DNA from: an uncultured Pseudomonadota bacterium
GTDB lineage: Bacteria; Desulfobacterota_B; Binatia; UBA9968
Direction of reading: 5' to 3'
Length of the DNA stretch: 5,970 bases
Assembly (NCBI GenBank): GCA_946478635.1
Contig: CAMLCX010000325.1
Span: 1 to 5,970, forward strand
The notes below the pieces were generated by a model. That model worked only from the letters and a program-made list of their open reading frames with translations, made no database searches and had not been told where the DNA came from. Shown piece after piece: positions 1 through 5,719 of this stretch. Positions within the stretch are counted from its first letter, which is position 1; every line of letters begins with the position of its first letter. Both the position numbers and the translations under genes were made by a program.

Positions 1-986
1 CTGACCTGGCTTGCCTTTATTGCCTTTGGGGGAGTAAAAAAGAAGGAACTCCAGGCTAACCGAACGAACGTGGCGCGGTTACCGACGCCTTTCATCTCCT
101 CCAGCGCGTTTACCAGGAGCGTCTGATAGCGCGGCGAATAGACGGAATTATTTAAAAACGCGTCGGCCACTTCGGGGTGAACCTCCATCGACTTCAGCTT
201 CTCGGCATTCATTCGGCGCAGATCCACGGGAGGGGTCGTGCGAAACGCTTCATTCAGAAGCTTGTGCGTTCCCGAGATCGTGATCGCCAATCCGGCTCCC
301 CCCGGAACTGCCGACATGGCCGCCGCCCAGGTGATGCCGCCGGCGTAACCGGCCCAGGAAATCTCATTGAGTCGATCCTGGAGTTTCTCGTTGTCCGTAT
401 ACGCATCCACACCCAGCTGAAACGCGTATTCCCGCTTGGTCTTGGAAAACCCTATCAAGTCTTTGATCTTGCTATCCTCGGCATCGCTGCGTTTGGAACC
501 ACCGATGGCGTCGCCCGCCCTTCTGAAAACAACCGCCAGCCCAGAAGCCGCGCCCTTTACTGTATCCACCGGTTTGGTGACCAGATTTTTGAACCCCACA
601 AGCGTATCAGTCCCCGCTTCCTTGAGAGAGGAAGTGAATTCCTTGGTGCCCTCGATTTGCTCCATGCGTACCAAAGCGTTGATCTCGCCGATGCGGTTGC
701 GCAGCATAGGCGTTGACACCGCGACGAACGTGCCGAACTTCGACCCCACTCGATAAGTATTAAGGTATCCGTCATTGTAAACCCGCTCCTCCACCCGGTG
801 ATTCGGCCCGGTCAATAGATCGGGCGGCAGAATCTGCGAAGCGTTGAGCGTCGTCGGCGGCTCGTAGCTAGCTTGTGCCGCCAGGACATCGGCTGTCTGA
901 TGAAACCAAGCCGCAAGTATCATAACGACCGCGAACACGCTGGCCGGGCGCCAATGTTTATTAAATTGCTTCGAATGCGTCTCCAA
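1..986 (-). CDS. Uncharacterised exported protein, C-terminus beyond the window
   Basis: The minus-strand frame stays open from the start to the window edge, giving 328 residues, so the stop codon lies outside. I do not recognise the family and assign no function. Residues 1-39 form a Sec-type signal peptide: a basic stretch (HSKQFNKHWRP), a hydrophobic core (VFAVVMILAAWF) and an AQA cleavage motif at 37-39, so the mature protein should be periplasmic, surface-bound or secreted. The mature part is mostly soluble and probably helical. A Gly/Ala-rich, weakly hydrophobic stretch near residues 202-238 (WAGYAGGITWAAAMSAVPGG and onward) could be a membrane-associated helix. I chose the TTG at 986 because a GGAGG sits five bases upstream. 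An in-frame ATG at 998 has no such site and would lie on top of it. The gene follows the receiver gene by 133 nt on the same strand and may be co-transcribed with it. The last 20 or so visible residues look less protein-like than the rest, so a frameshift near base 45 is possible. Confidence 0.82.
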   Translation of the reverse strand, partial: METHSKQFNKHWRPASVFAVVMILAAWFHQTADVLAAQASYEPPTTLNASQILPPDLLTGPNHRVEERVYNDGYLNTYRVGSKFGTFVAVSTPMLRNRIGEINALVRMEQIEGTKEFTSSLKEAGTDTLVGFKNLVTKPVDTVKGAASGLAVVFRRAGDAIGGSKRSDAEDSKIKDLIGFSKTKREYAFQLGVDAYTDNEKLQDRLNEISWAGYAGGITWAAAMSAVPGGAGLAITISGTHKLLNEAFRTTPPVDLRRMNAEKLKSMEVHPEVADAFLNNSVYSPRYQTLLVNALEEMKGVGNRATFVRLAWSSFFFTPPKAIKASQV

Positions 987-1119
987 GAAAACCTCCATAA
1001 AAATTAATTCAGTCGTTTTGCTTTGCCGTTCCGATTCGCCGGCGATCGCACTGCAACGCCGCACCCCCGCGTAGATGATTAAGGACTTTGGGCGAACCCG
1101 TTCATGCGCGCGACAGCCT
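987..1119 (-). other. Intergenic gap between receiver gene and exported-protein gene
   Basis: This 133-base spacer separates two same-strand genes. It contains the GGAGG site and an AT-rich stretch just upstream of it (about 999-1012). A short palindrome, TCGCCGGCGA, lies near 1036-1045. I see no convincing -35/-10 pair and no hairpin followed by a T-run in the minus direction. The sequence therefore does not show whether the exported protein has its own promoter or is read through from the regulator genes. Confidence 0.5.
992..996 (-). promoter_or_regulatory. Shine-Dalgarno site that sets a TTG start
   Basis: GGAGG on the minus strand lies five bases before a TTG at 986. The only nearby ATG (998) overlaps this site and has an AT-rich upstream stretch without a Shine-Dalgarno match. 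The site therefore argues for TTG initiation of the exported protein. Confidence 0.6.
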
Positions 1120-1515
1120 CTACGCCCCCCTTGTTTCAGTCTTGAGCACGATGTTTAGGGTTTTGATAAATAACTCGTCATTGAACGGCTTGCGCACAAA
1201 GGCCACCGCGCCCGCGGCCAGCGCACGCTCTCGCGGCACCGCGTCATCGTGGGCCGTGATAAAGATGACGGGAAGCGGGTTGCCCTTTGTCAGCAAGTGA
1301 TCCTGAACTTCTAAGCCGTTTAACCCGCGCATCTGCACATCGAGAACCACGCAGTCGGGGTGAAACGACGGCGTCGCTTCGATGAGATCGAGGAACTGCT
1401 GCCCGGAGGCGAACGTTTCTCCATCCATACCCAGGGAGCGAACCAACCGCTTCAACGCGCGACAGACAGATTCATCGTCATCGACAATGGCGATCAATGG
1501 TTTGGCATTACTCAT
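1120..1515 (-). CDS. Stand-alone receiver-domain response regulator (FixJ-type REC)
   Basis: This 131-residue protein is a single CheY-like receiver domain with no output domain. Visible landmarks are the acidic pair in IVDDDESV (D12, D13), the phospho-acceptor Asp59 in VVLDVQM, Thr87 in FITAHDD and Lys109 in VRKPF, so all catalytic residues are present. The sequence resembles the receivers of FixJ/NarL-type regulators. Proteins of this form usually act by protein contact or as a phosphate sink for a kinase. The usual Pro after the Asp-x-x-Met motif is Arg here (QMRGLNG). I prefer the ATG at 1515; a GTG three codons upstream (1524) is possible, and neither has a strong Shine-Dalgarno site. 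The gene lies 201 nt downstream of the FixJ-type regulator on the same strand, with a palindrome in between, so separate control of its expression is plausible. The partner kinase is probably the MASE1 kinase upstream (inference). Confidence 0.93.
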   Translation of the reverse strand: MSNAKPLIAIVDDDESVCRALKRLVRSLGMDGETFASGQQFLDLIEATPSFHPDCVVLDVQMRGLNGLEVQDHLLTKGNPLPVIFITAHDDAVPRERALAAGAVAFVRKPFNDELFIKTLNIVLKTETRGA

Positions 1516-1607
1516 TAGGTTCACGCGCTACGCGGCCAACACCAAGAAAGCTTTTAACCGCACAACTTGCGCTGCCGCAGAATCTAGCGAGGCGCGGTGT
1601 ATCTGTA

Positions 1608-1627
1608 TATTGGACCTTAGTCCAATA
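1608..1627. promoter_or_regulatory. Perfect 20-bp palindrome, candidate response-regulator operator
   Basis: The sequence is TATTGGAC-CTTA-GTCCAATA: two perfect 8-base inverted arms around a 4-base centre. Its middle lies about 103 bases upstream of the receiver gene's ATG. Some FixJ-family regulators bind palindromes with a 4-base spacer (the StyR/TodT boxes, ATAAAC-N4-GTTTAT), so the architecture fits the LuxR-type HTH protein encoded next door. On the minus strand the left arm gives TTGGAC, which could double as a weak -35 element, but the -10 expected 17 bases on (ATACAC) is poor. A poor core promoter would suit an activated promoter. A short RNA hairpin is the alternative. Confidence 0.5.
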
Positions 1628-1644
1628 AGGTGTGGAGAATGGAA

Positions 1645-1670
1645 TGACCTGGCATCGGTCAGCCGTGACC
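1645..1670. repeat. Cluster of TGACC/GGTCA half-sites
   Basis: Three copies of one 5-base half-site lie in alternating orientation: TGACC at 1645-1649, GGTCA at 1657-1661 and TGACC at 1666-1670. The last two form a 5-4-5 inverted repeat around GCCG. The cluster lies between the regulator stop and the 20-bp palindrome. It could be a second operator or a short hairpin. The arms are short, so chance is not excluded. Confidence 0.3.
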
Positions 1671-1716
1671 AGTAAGGCGGGCTAAAACAGGGCAATTGCT
1701 AATCTTGGCGGCCTGT

Positions 1717-2403
1717 CTACTGCTTTCTCTCCGGCGGAATATTGATCTTTTCGGCGAGGCGTACGAGTTCGGCGATCGAATCGACGCCCATCTTATCCAT
1801 CACGCGGGCGCGGTGAACCTTGATGGTCTTTTCCACGGTGCCGAGCCTGAAAGCAATCTGCTTATTTAACAATCCGGTCACGACCAGAGCCATGACCTCG
1901 AGTTCGCGCGGCGTGAGACTCTCGACGCGCTTTTGAATCTGAGCGATTTCTTCACGCTGGGATTGGTCCTTGGCGGCTCGAGCAAGAGATTGTTCGATAG
2001 CCTTGAGCAGATCTTTATCGTTCACAGGCTTTTGTAGGAAATCTACAGCGCCCGCTTTCATGGCGCGCACGCTCATCGGGACGTCACCGTGACCCGTGAT
2101 GAAAACAATCGGGAGATTACGGTTCAGAGTCTGTAATTCGCGCTGGAGGTCGATTCCGGTAAGTCCGGGCATTCGAACGTCCAGCACGAGACAGCTGGGT
2201 CCTTCGCCGTTGGCTTTCGTGCCGAGAAACTCCTGCGCCGATGTAAATGTTTGCACGTTATATCCCGCAGACTTGAGTAAACGCGTCAAAGCGCGTCGCA
2301 CCGAAGCATCGTCATCGACTAAGAACACGTTGGACTTCGAGACTGCTGTGGGACTCTCGGTGGGAGTGTTTGTTTCCGTCCCCATTCGATTCATGTTTTT
2401 CAA
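1717..2403 (-). CDS. FixJ-family response regulator (receiver + LuxR-type HTH)
   Basis: This is a 228-residue DNA-binding response regulator. After a polar, probably disordered leader (residues 1-24, rich in Thr/Ser/Asn) comes a receiver domain (about 25-145) with the acidic pair D30/D31, phospho-acceptor Asp75 (LVLDVRMPG), Thr103 (FITGHGD) and Lys125 (LQKPV). A linker leads to a LuxR/FixJ helix-turn-helix (about 160-217): LTPREL, then LLNKQIAFRLGTVEKTIKVH and a recognition helix into RARVMDKM. FITGHGDVPMSVRAMKAGAVDFL is a hallmark of the FixJ subgroup; it is quoted here only as landmarks at residues 101-123. The predicted job is transcription control by a phosphorylated dimer. The start overlaps the kinase gene by 92 nt, so the two proteins are likely translationally coupled. 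I favour the TTG at 2403 because GAGGT lies eight bases before it. ATGs at 2394 and 2385 are alternatives that change only the leader. Confidence 0.94.
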   Translation of the reverse strand: MKNMNRMGTETNTPTESPTAVSKSNVFLVDDDASVRRALTRLLKSAGYNVQTFTSAQEFLGTKANGEGPSCLVLDVRMPGLTGIDLQRELQTLNRNLPIVFITGHGDVPMSVRAMKAGAVDFLQKPVNDKDLLKAIEQSLARAAKDQSQREEIAQIQKRVESLTPRELEVMALVVTGLLNKQIAFRLGTVEKTIKVHRARVMDKMGVDSIAELVRLAEKINIPPERKQ

Positions 2404-4669
2404 CTTCAGTTACCTCGCACGCTACCGGCACGGTGAAATAAAGGGTTGCGCCCTGGTCAGGATTGTTTCGCGCCCAGAGCCGGCCGCCATGAGCCTCGAT
2501 GATAGATCGGCTGATTGCGAGACCCATGCCTAGCCCGTCACTCTTGGTCGTGTAAAAAGGTTGGAACATCTTTTCGAGCTGACCTTCCTTTAATCCCACG
2601 CCGCGGTCATGCACCGCGATGGTCATCGTTTGATCTTTATCGTACCGGCTCCGTAGCGTGACCTGCCTTTCGCTCACCGGCGAATCCTTCATGGCTTGAA
2701 ATGCATTCAACAGTAAATTCAACATGACTTGCTGTAACTGAACTTTATCGCTCAGGACTTTGGGTGCGCCGGGAGCCATTTCGAGCACGATACGAACATT
2801 GTGCAGGATGGCGTCGCTGCGCAACAACAGCACGACATCGCGAAAGACATCGGCGAGTTCCAGCTGTTCGACGTCGAGGTCTGCTTTTCTGACGAGATCG
2901 CGCACCCGGCGAATCACTTCACCCGCGCGGCCGTCGTCCTCCACAATGTCCCGGAGTATGGCACGGACCTCTCCGATGTTAGCCGGGTCGGCAGCAAGGA
3001 AACGTTGAGCAGCCTGAGCATTGCTGAGGATCGCGGTGAGCGGCTGATTCAATTCATGAGCCAAGGAGGCCGCCAGTTCGCCCATTGTGCTAATTCGCGC
3101 TACATGGGCGAGTTCGTTACGTTGCCGCTGAACAGTCAATGCAACTTCTCGCTCTTTCGTTACGTCGACGGCCGCGCCAATCCACTCATGCACCGCGCCG
3201 TCGGGCGCAATAATCGGCACTGCTTGAACATGAAAATGCCGATAGCTCTGATCACGAGTGAGTATTTGAAACTCGATTTCGTACATGCGCTTTTCCGACA
3301 TTGCCTGCTTCCACAATCGCTCGCTGCGCTCTCGGTCCTTGGGGTGAAGAGCCTTAACCCAACCAAAGTTGCTCACTTCGTCTTCGTTCTGTCCCGTGAG
3401 CTCGTGCCAACGTGGAGACAGCAAAAAGCCCTCGCCTTCCGCGTTTGCGCGCCAGACCATGTTCGCGGTGGCCATGACCAACGCCCGGTACCGCGCCTCG
3501 CTGTTGCTCAGAGCGGCCTCCTTGCCTCGCCGCTCCTCGACAAGCGCTGCCAGGAATATTAAGGGAAGAGAAACGGTAATCAGGAAGAATTGTAAAGATT
3601 GTACGTTCTCCGCAGGCGAACGGCTGATGAAAGGACCTCGTCCCTGGGTAGCAGCCCAGATCGATACCAGCACCACGGCCAGAAGGGATGTGCTGGCGCC
3701 GGCGGGACCGAATCGTACGGCGGCCCACAGGAGGAACGGCAACGGCAGGTAAACCAGCGCCGGGGCAGTACCCGGACCAGCGCTCGGCCAGTTGAAGACG
3801 AGCACTGAGATGGTCAGCAGTCCACATGCTAACAGACACGCCTCGGTGTAACGCCGTAGCGAGGCACACCGCAGCCATGCAACGCCGTTGGGGACCCAGA
3901 GAACGATGAAAGGGACTAACGCCACCTCTGCCAGGACATTGGCGGTGAAACGCATTCGCCAGACCTGCCAATAGGCATCCGGTTTCCATCCGACAAGCAC
4001 CACGAAAGCCGCGTCGATAAATGAACTTACGAAAGGAGCCAGAAAAACCGCGAAGATCACGAAAACGCCGGCGTCCGAAAAGTTGTCGTACTTCAGTTGG
4101 GAGCCGATGAGCCCGCGGATGCAATAAGCGCCGATCAAGGCCTCGCTGGTGTTGCTGAGGAACCAACAGAGAATCATTAATGTGGGGACGCCGCTTTGCA
4201 GCTGTACGGCCACGTGAACTGGGAATACGCCGAGAAAAACAAGCCACCATTTCCTCGTTGGCGTAAGCAATAGGCAGGCTAGTAGAACCGCATTGGGAGG
4301 CCAAAGAGTCGAAACCGCATGAGTCGAAAACGTCAATGCGAAACCAATAATCGCCCCGAAATAGTAAGCCGCACCCGCCCAGAACGGAATCAGAATTGTA
4401 TGTTTACTATGAGGTGAAGAGCGACTCCCTGCAATGAACGCGATGCCGCCTCGTATGGAGATGGAGCTAATCATACCCAATTGTCCAGGAGCTGGTAGTG
4501 GAGCATTTTGGCGGAATAGACGAAATGTACCACTGCTGAGGGTCGCATAAAATAAATTAAGACGGCATCGCGTCCAGAGATCAGATCTTATACTAAATAC
4601 TAGACGCAGCGCTAACCAGAAAACAAGAACGACAACTCCCATTAGCCGCGTAACGGCCCTGACCGCCAT
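2312..4669 (-). CDS. MASE1-PAS membrane sensor histidine kinase
   Basis: This 785-residue inner-membrane kinase should autophosphorylate on His and pass phosphate to the adjacent regulators. Residues about 93-378 are a multi-helix membrane sensor of the MASE1 type, including the typical LWPPNAVLLA motif and about eight to ten hydrophobic segments. A PAS domain follows (about 388-508, from ARYRALV to AAVDVTKE). The HisKA domain has the H-box SLAHELNQPL with His538. The ATPase domain shows the N-box Asn655 (LNLLLNAFQAM), the G1 box DRGVG (688-692), the F-box (MFQPFYTTK) and the G2 box GLGMGLA (712-718), so it looks fully active and FixL/TodS-like. No receiver is fused. The ligand is unknown. 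A TAA lies just before a GTG at 4675; I start at the ATG two codons later. A shorter start at the ATG at 4474 is possible, because the first 65 residues lie outside the MASE1 core, though they include an anchor-like helix (LMGVVVLVFWLALRLVF). The last 30 residues, rich in His and Ser, overlap the regulator gene. Confidence 0.94.
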   Translation of the reverse strand: MAVRAVTRLMGVVVLVFWLALRLVFSIRSDLWTRCRLNLFYATLSSGTFRLFRQNAPLPAPGQLGMISSISIRGGIAFIAGSRSSPHSKHTILIPFWAGAAYYFGAIIGFALTFSTHAVSTLWPPNAVLLACLLLTPTRKWWLVFLGVFPVHVAVQLQSGVPTLMILCWFLSNTSEALIGAYCIRGLIGSQLKYDNFSDAGVFVIFAVFLAPFVSSFIDAAFVVLVGWKPDAYWQVWRMRFTANVLAEVALVPFIVLWVPNGVAWLRCASLRRYTEACLLACGLLTISVLVFNWPSAGPGTAPALVYLPLPFLLWAAVRFGPAGASTSLLAVVLVSIWAATQGRGPFISRSPAENVQSLQFFLITVSLPLIFLAALVEERRGKEAALSNSEARYRALVMATANMVWRANAEGEGFLLSPRWHELTGQNEDEVSNFGWVKALHPKDRERSERLWKQAMSEKRMYEIEFQILTRDQSYRHFHVQAVPIIAPDGAVHEWIGAAVDVTKEREVALTVQRQRNELAHVARISTMGELAASLAHELNQPLTAILSNAQAAQRFLAADPANIGEVRAILRDIVEDDGRAGEVIRRVRDLVRKADLDVEQLELADVFRDVVLLLRSDAILHNVRIVLEMAPGAPKVLSDKVQLQQVMLNLLLNAFQAMKDSPVSERQVTLRSRYDKDQTMTIAVHDRGVGLKEGQLEKMFQPFYTTKSDGLGMGLAISRSIIEAHGGRLWARNNPDQGATLYFTVPVACEVTEVEKHESNGDGNKHSHRESHSSLEVQRVLSR
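2412..2416 (-). promoter_or_regulatory. Shine-Dalgarno site for the FixJ-type regulator
   Basis: GAGGT on the minus strand, inside the end of the kinase gene, lies eight bases before the TTG at 2403. Its spacing to the in-frame ATG at 2394 is 17 bases, too long. It therefore favours the TTG start, unless translational coupling to the kinase makes the site unnecessary. Confidence 0.45.
4587..4615 (-). promoter_or_regulatory. Weak candidate promoter inside the kinase N-terminal extension
   Basis: On the minus strand, TTAGCG (4615-4610) and TATAAG (4592-4587) are separated by 17 bases. The -10 matches the sigma-70 consensus at five of six bases, but the -35 only at three. If this promoter is used, transcription would begin near 4580 and translation would have to start at the ATG at 4474, shortening the kinase by 65 residues. 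The pair may be a chance match. Confidence 0.2.
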
Positions 4670-4675
4670 GGCCAC

Positions 4676-5027
4676 TTACAGTGCCCGCCAAATATCTCAA
4701 TCAATCCCTTATATTAGAGAAACTCGGGTCTAGATTTCTGTTCAATATTATTAGACCTGTTTTTTAAAAAATACTTTCGATGAGTTGGTCGCACGATTCC
4801 CATGACCTTACGAACACATGTCACGGGAATCAAGAGCTGCGCACTCTGCGCAATGATATCTTAATGTTCGAAAAGCAGTGGCTGGTTTCTTCCGCCAATC
4901 AATCAATGGACCGCTTTCCCCCGCAGAACACCCCGACGTCAATCCCCAACTGCGAAACGGGCACCTCTAACGAACGAACTCAATCGATCGCAATGTTCCG
5001 GGAGCGGAGTCGTCAACATCGCCAGCC
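4676..5027. other. AT-rich kinase leader and non-coding stretch
   Basis: No gene is supported in this 350-base stretch. Bases 4676-4780 are AT-rich and form the likely promoter/leader of the kinase. A minus-strand TATAAG at 4713-4708 could be a -10 element, but it lacks a good -35. GGTCTA (4727-4732) and TAGACC (4752-4757) form a 6-base inverted repeat with a 19-base spacer, and TTTTTTAAAAAA (4760-4771) is self-complementary. An 83-codon plus-strand frame at 4780-5031 lacks domains, hydrophobic patterning and a Shine-Dalgarno site, and I treat it as chance. Confidence 0.45.
4795..4831 (-). repeat. Imperfect 12-base inverted repeat upstream of the kinase
   Basis: GATTCCCATGAC (4795-4806) and GTCACGGGAATC (4820-4831) pair at 11 of 12 positions around a 13-base loop. 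On the minus strand the single mismatch becomes a G-U wobble, so the stem is unbroken in RNA read toward the kinase gene. In plus-strand RNA it would be an A-C mismatch. It lies about 125-160 bases upstream of the kinase start. No T-run follows in either direction, so an intrinsic terminator is unlikely. An operator, a leader hairpin or a relic of a mobile-element end are the options. Confidence 0.5.
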
Positions 5028-5207
5028 TTAATTCGCTAGCGACAGTCTGCGGATTGATTGATCAAGCTTGGATTCGACAAGATCGTCCAGTCCTAAGTCG
5101 CAAGTCACATCTTGGAGATCAAGTAGGACTTTACAAGCATCGAGCGATTTGGTGACTTCGACAATTTCGCGAAAAACCCGCAGCAATGCCAGCCTGTCTA
5201 TATTTCC
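5028..5207 (-). pseudogene. Possible relic of a STAS/SpoIIAA-like protein C-terminus
   Basis: The minus-strand frame from about 5207 to the TAA at 5028-5030 gives about 59 residues with a regular helix/strand pattern: LLRVFREIVEVTKSL (amphipathic helix), then ACKVLLDLQDV (strand), then LGLDDLVESKLDQ. This order is reminiscent of the C-terminal part of small STAS/SpoIIAA-like proteins, judged by pattern alone, with no diagnostic residue. Codons further upstream in this frame run antisense through the recombinase remnant, so the original N-terminus appears to be lost at about 5207. No start codon or ribosome site is visible for a free-standing protein. It could also be a chance open frame. Confidence 0.25.
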
Positions 5208-5719
5208 GCGGTCAACGATGATCCCACAGCGGTGTTGGAGCAAATCCAAGAGCAGATTTTGAGCCACGAAAATGTCCGCCGCCAAATCGAGCTTGTTCTC
5301 CAGCAGGATTAAGGATGTAGAAACCAGAATTCGTCGCCGGGAAGATACCCTTGAACGCGGACTTTCGGCGCTCAAGGATGCGGCTCATCGCATCAAGGAA
5401 CTTCGCACTGAGAGAAACTCGCTCTTAAACAGAAGATCGCTCTGGAAAAGACGGCCCGGCCCGGCGCCACGGTTCGAACGATTCCGACCGCTTTGATGAA
5501 ACCCTATGTGAGCGTGATGCAGAAGTGCTTACGGAGAGAAAATTAGGTGCCCAAAAGGAATTTATACGAGAGATAGTGAAAGAAGTCAGGATGCGGGATA
5601 CGACAATTCAAATAACTTACAAGCTGCCCTTGGCGCCAAGAACGTCTCCATCCGAGGGTCAAACCTCTCGGAACGGAGAGTTCTTGGCATGGAGTTACAT
5701 TACGGGTTGCTCCATATGA
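5205..5719 (+). pseudogene. Large serine recombinase C-terminal remnant, several frameshifts
   Basis: Three plus-strand frames together read as the C-terminal third of a large serine (resolvase/invertase-type) site-specific recombinase. The pieces in order are AVLEQIQEQILSHENVRRQI (about 5229-5290), stopping at the TAA at 5310; KDVETRIRRREDTLERGLSA onward to ELRTERNSLLNR (5311-5433), the coiled-coil stretch usual in these enzymes; KIALEKTARPGATVRTIPTA onward to MQKCL (5433-5531) after a return to the first frame; and TERKLGAQKEFIREIVKEVR to ITYKLPL (5531-5632) in the third frame, ending at the TGA at 5717-5719. At least three frame changes are needed (near 5307, 5432 and 5530), and the linker normally found before the coiled coil looks deleted at the first one. 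The catalytic N-terminal domain is absent. The remnant is not functional and marks a past integrative element. Confidence 0.75.

Larger units (their letters stand above)
1516..1716 (-). other. Intergenic regulatory region upstream of the stand-alone receiver gene
   Basis: This roughly 200-base gap lies between the stop of the FixJ-type regulator and the start of the receiver gene. It holds a perfect 8-4-8 palindrome (1608-1627) and a cluster of TGACC/GGTCA half-sites (1645-1670). No run of T follows either symmetric element in the minus direction, so neither looks like an intrinsic terminator. The gap is long for a tight operon and rich in symmetric elements, which suggests a promoter region for the receiver gene. 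Confidence 0.5.

Noticed and set aside
177..775. Open plus- and minus-strand frames (177-716, 436-756, 557-775) over the exported-protein gene
   Set aside because: They are other-frame readings of the minus-strand gene, which has a signal peptide, a ribosome site and an open frame through to the window edge.
1657..1670. GGTCA-GCCG-TGACC as an intrinsic terminator of the regulator gene
   Set aside because: The stem is only five base pairs and no T-run follows on the minus strand.
2801..3562. 253-codon plus-strand open frame
   Set aside because: It lies antisense to the PAS and HisKA parts of the kinase, whose motifs are unmistakable. The plus-strand product shows no domain.
3354..4304. 316-codon minus-strand open frame within the kinase
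   Set aside because: It is a shifted frame of the kinase. The product is Arg-rich and low in pattern, while the kinase frame gives clean MASE1 helices.
4780..5031. 83-codon plus-strand frame
   Set aside because: It has no ribosome site, no hydrophobic or helical patterning and no recognisable family. Its start overlaps the inverted repeat at 4795-4831.
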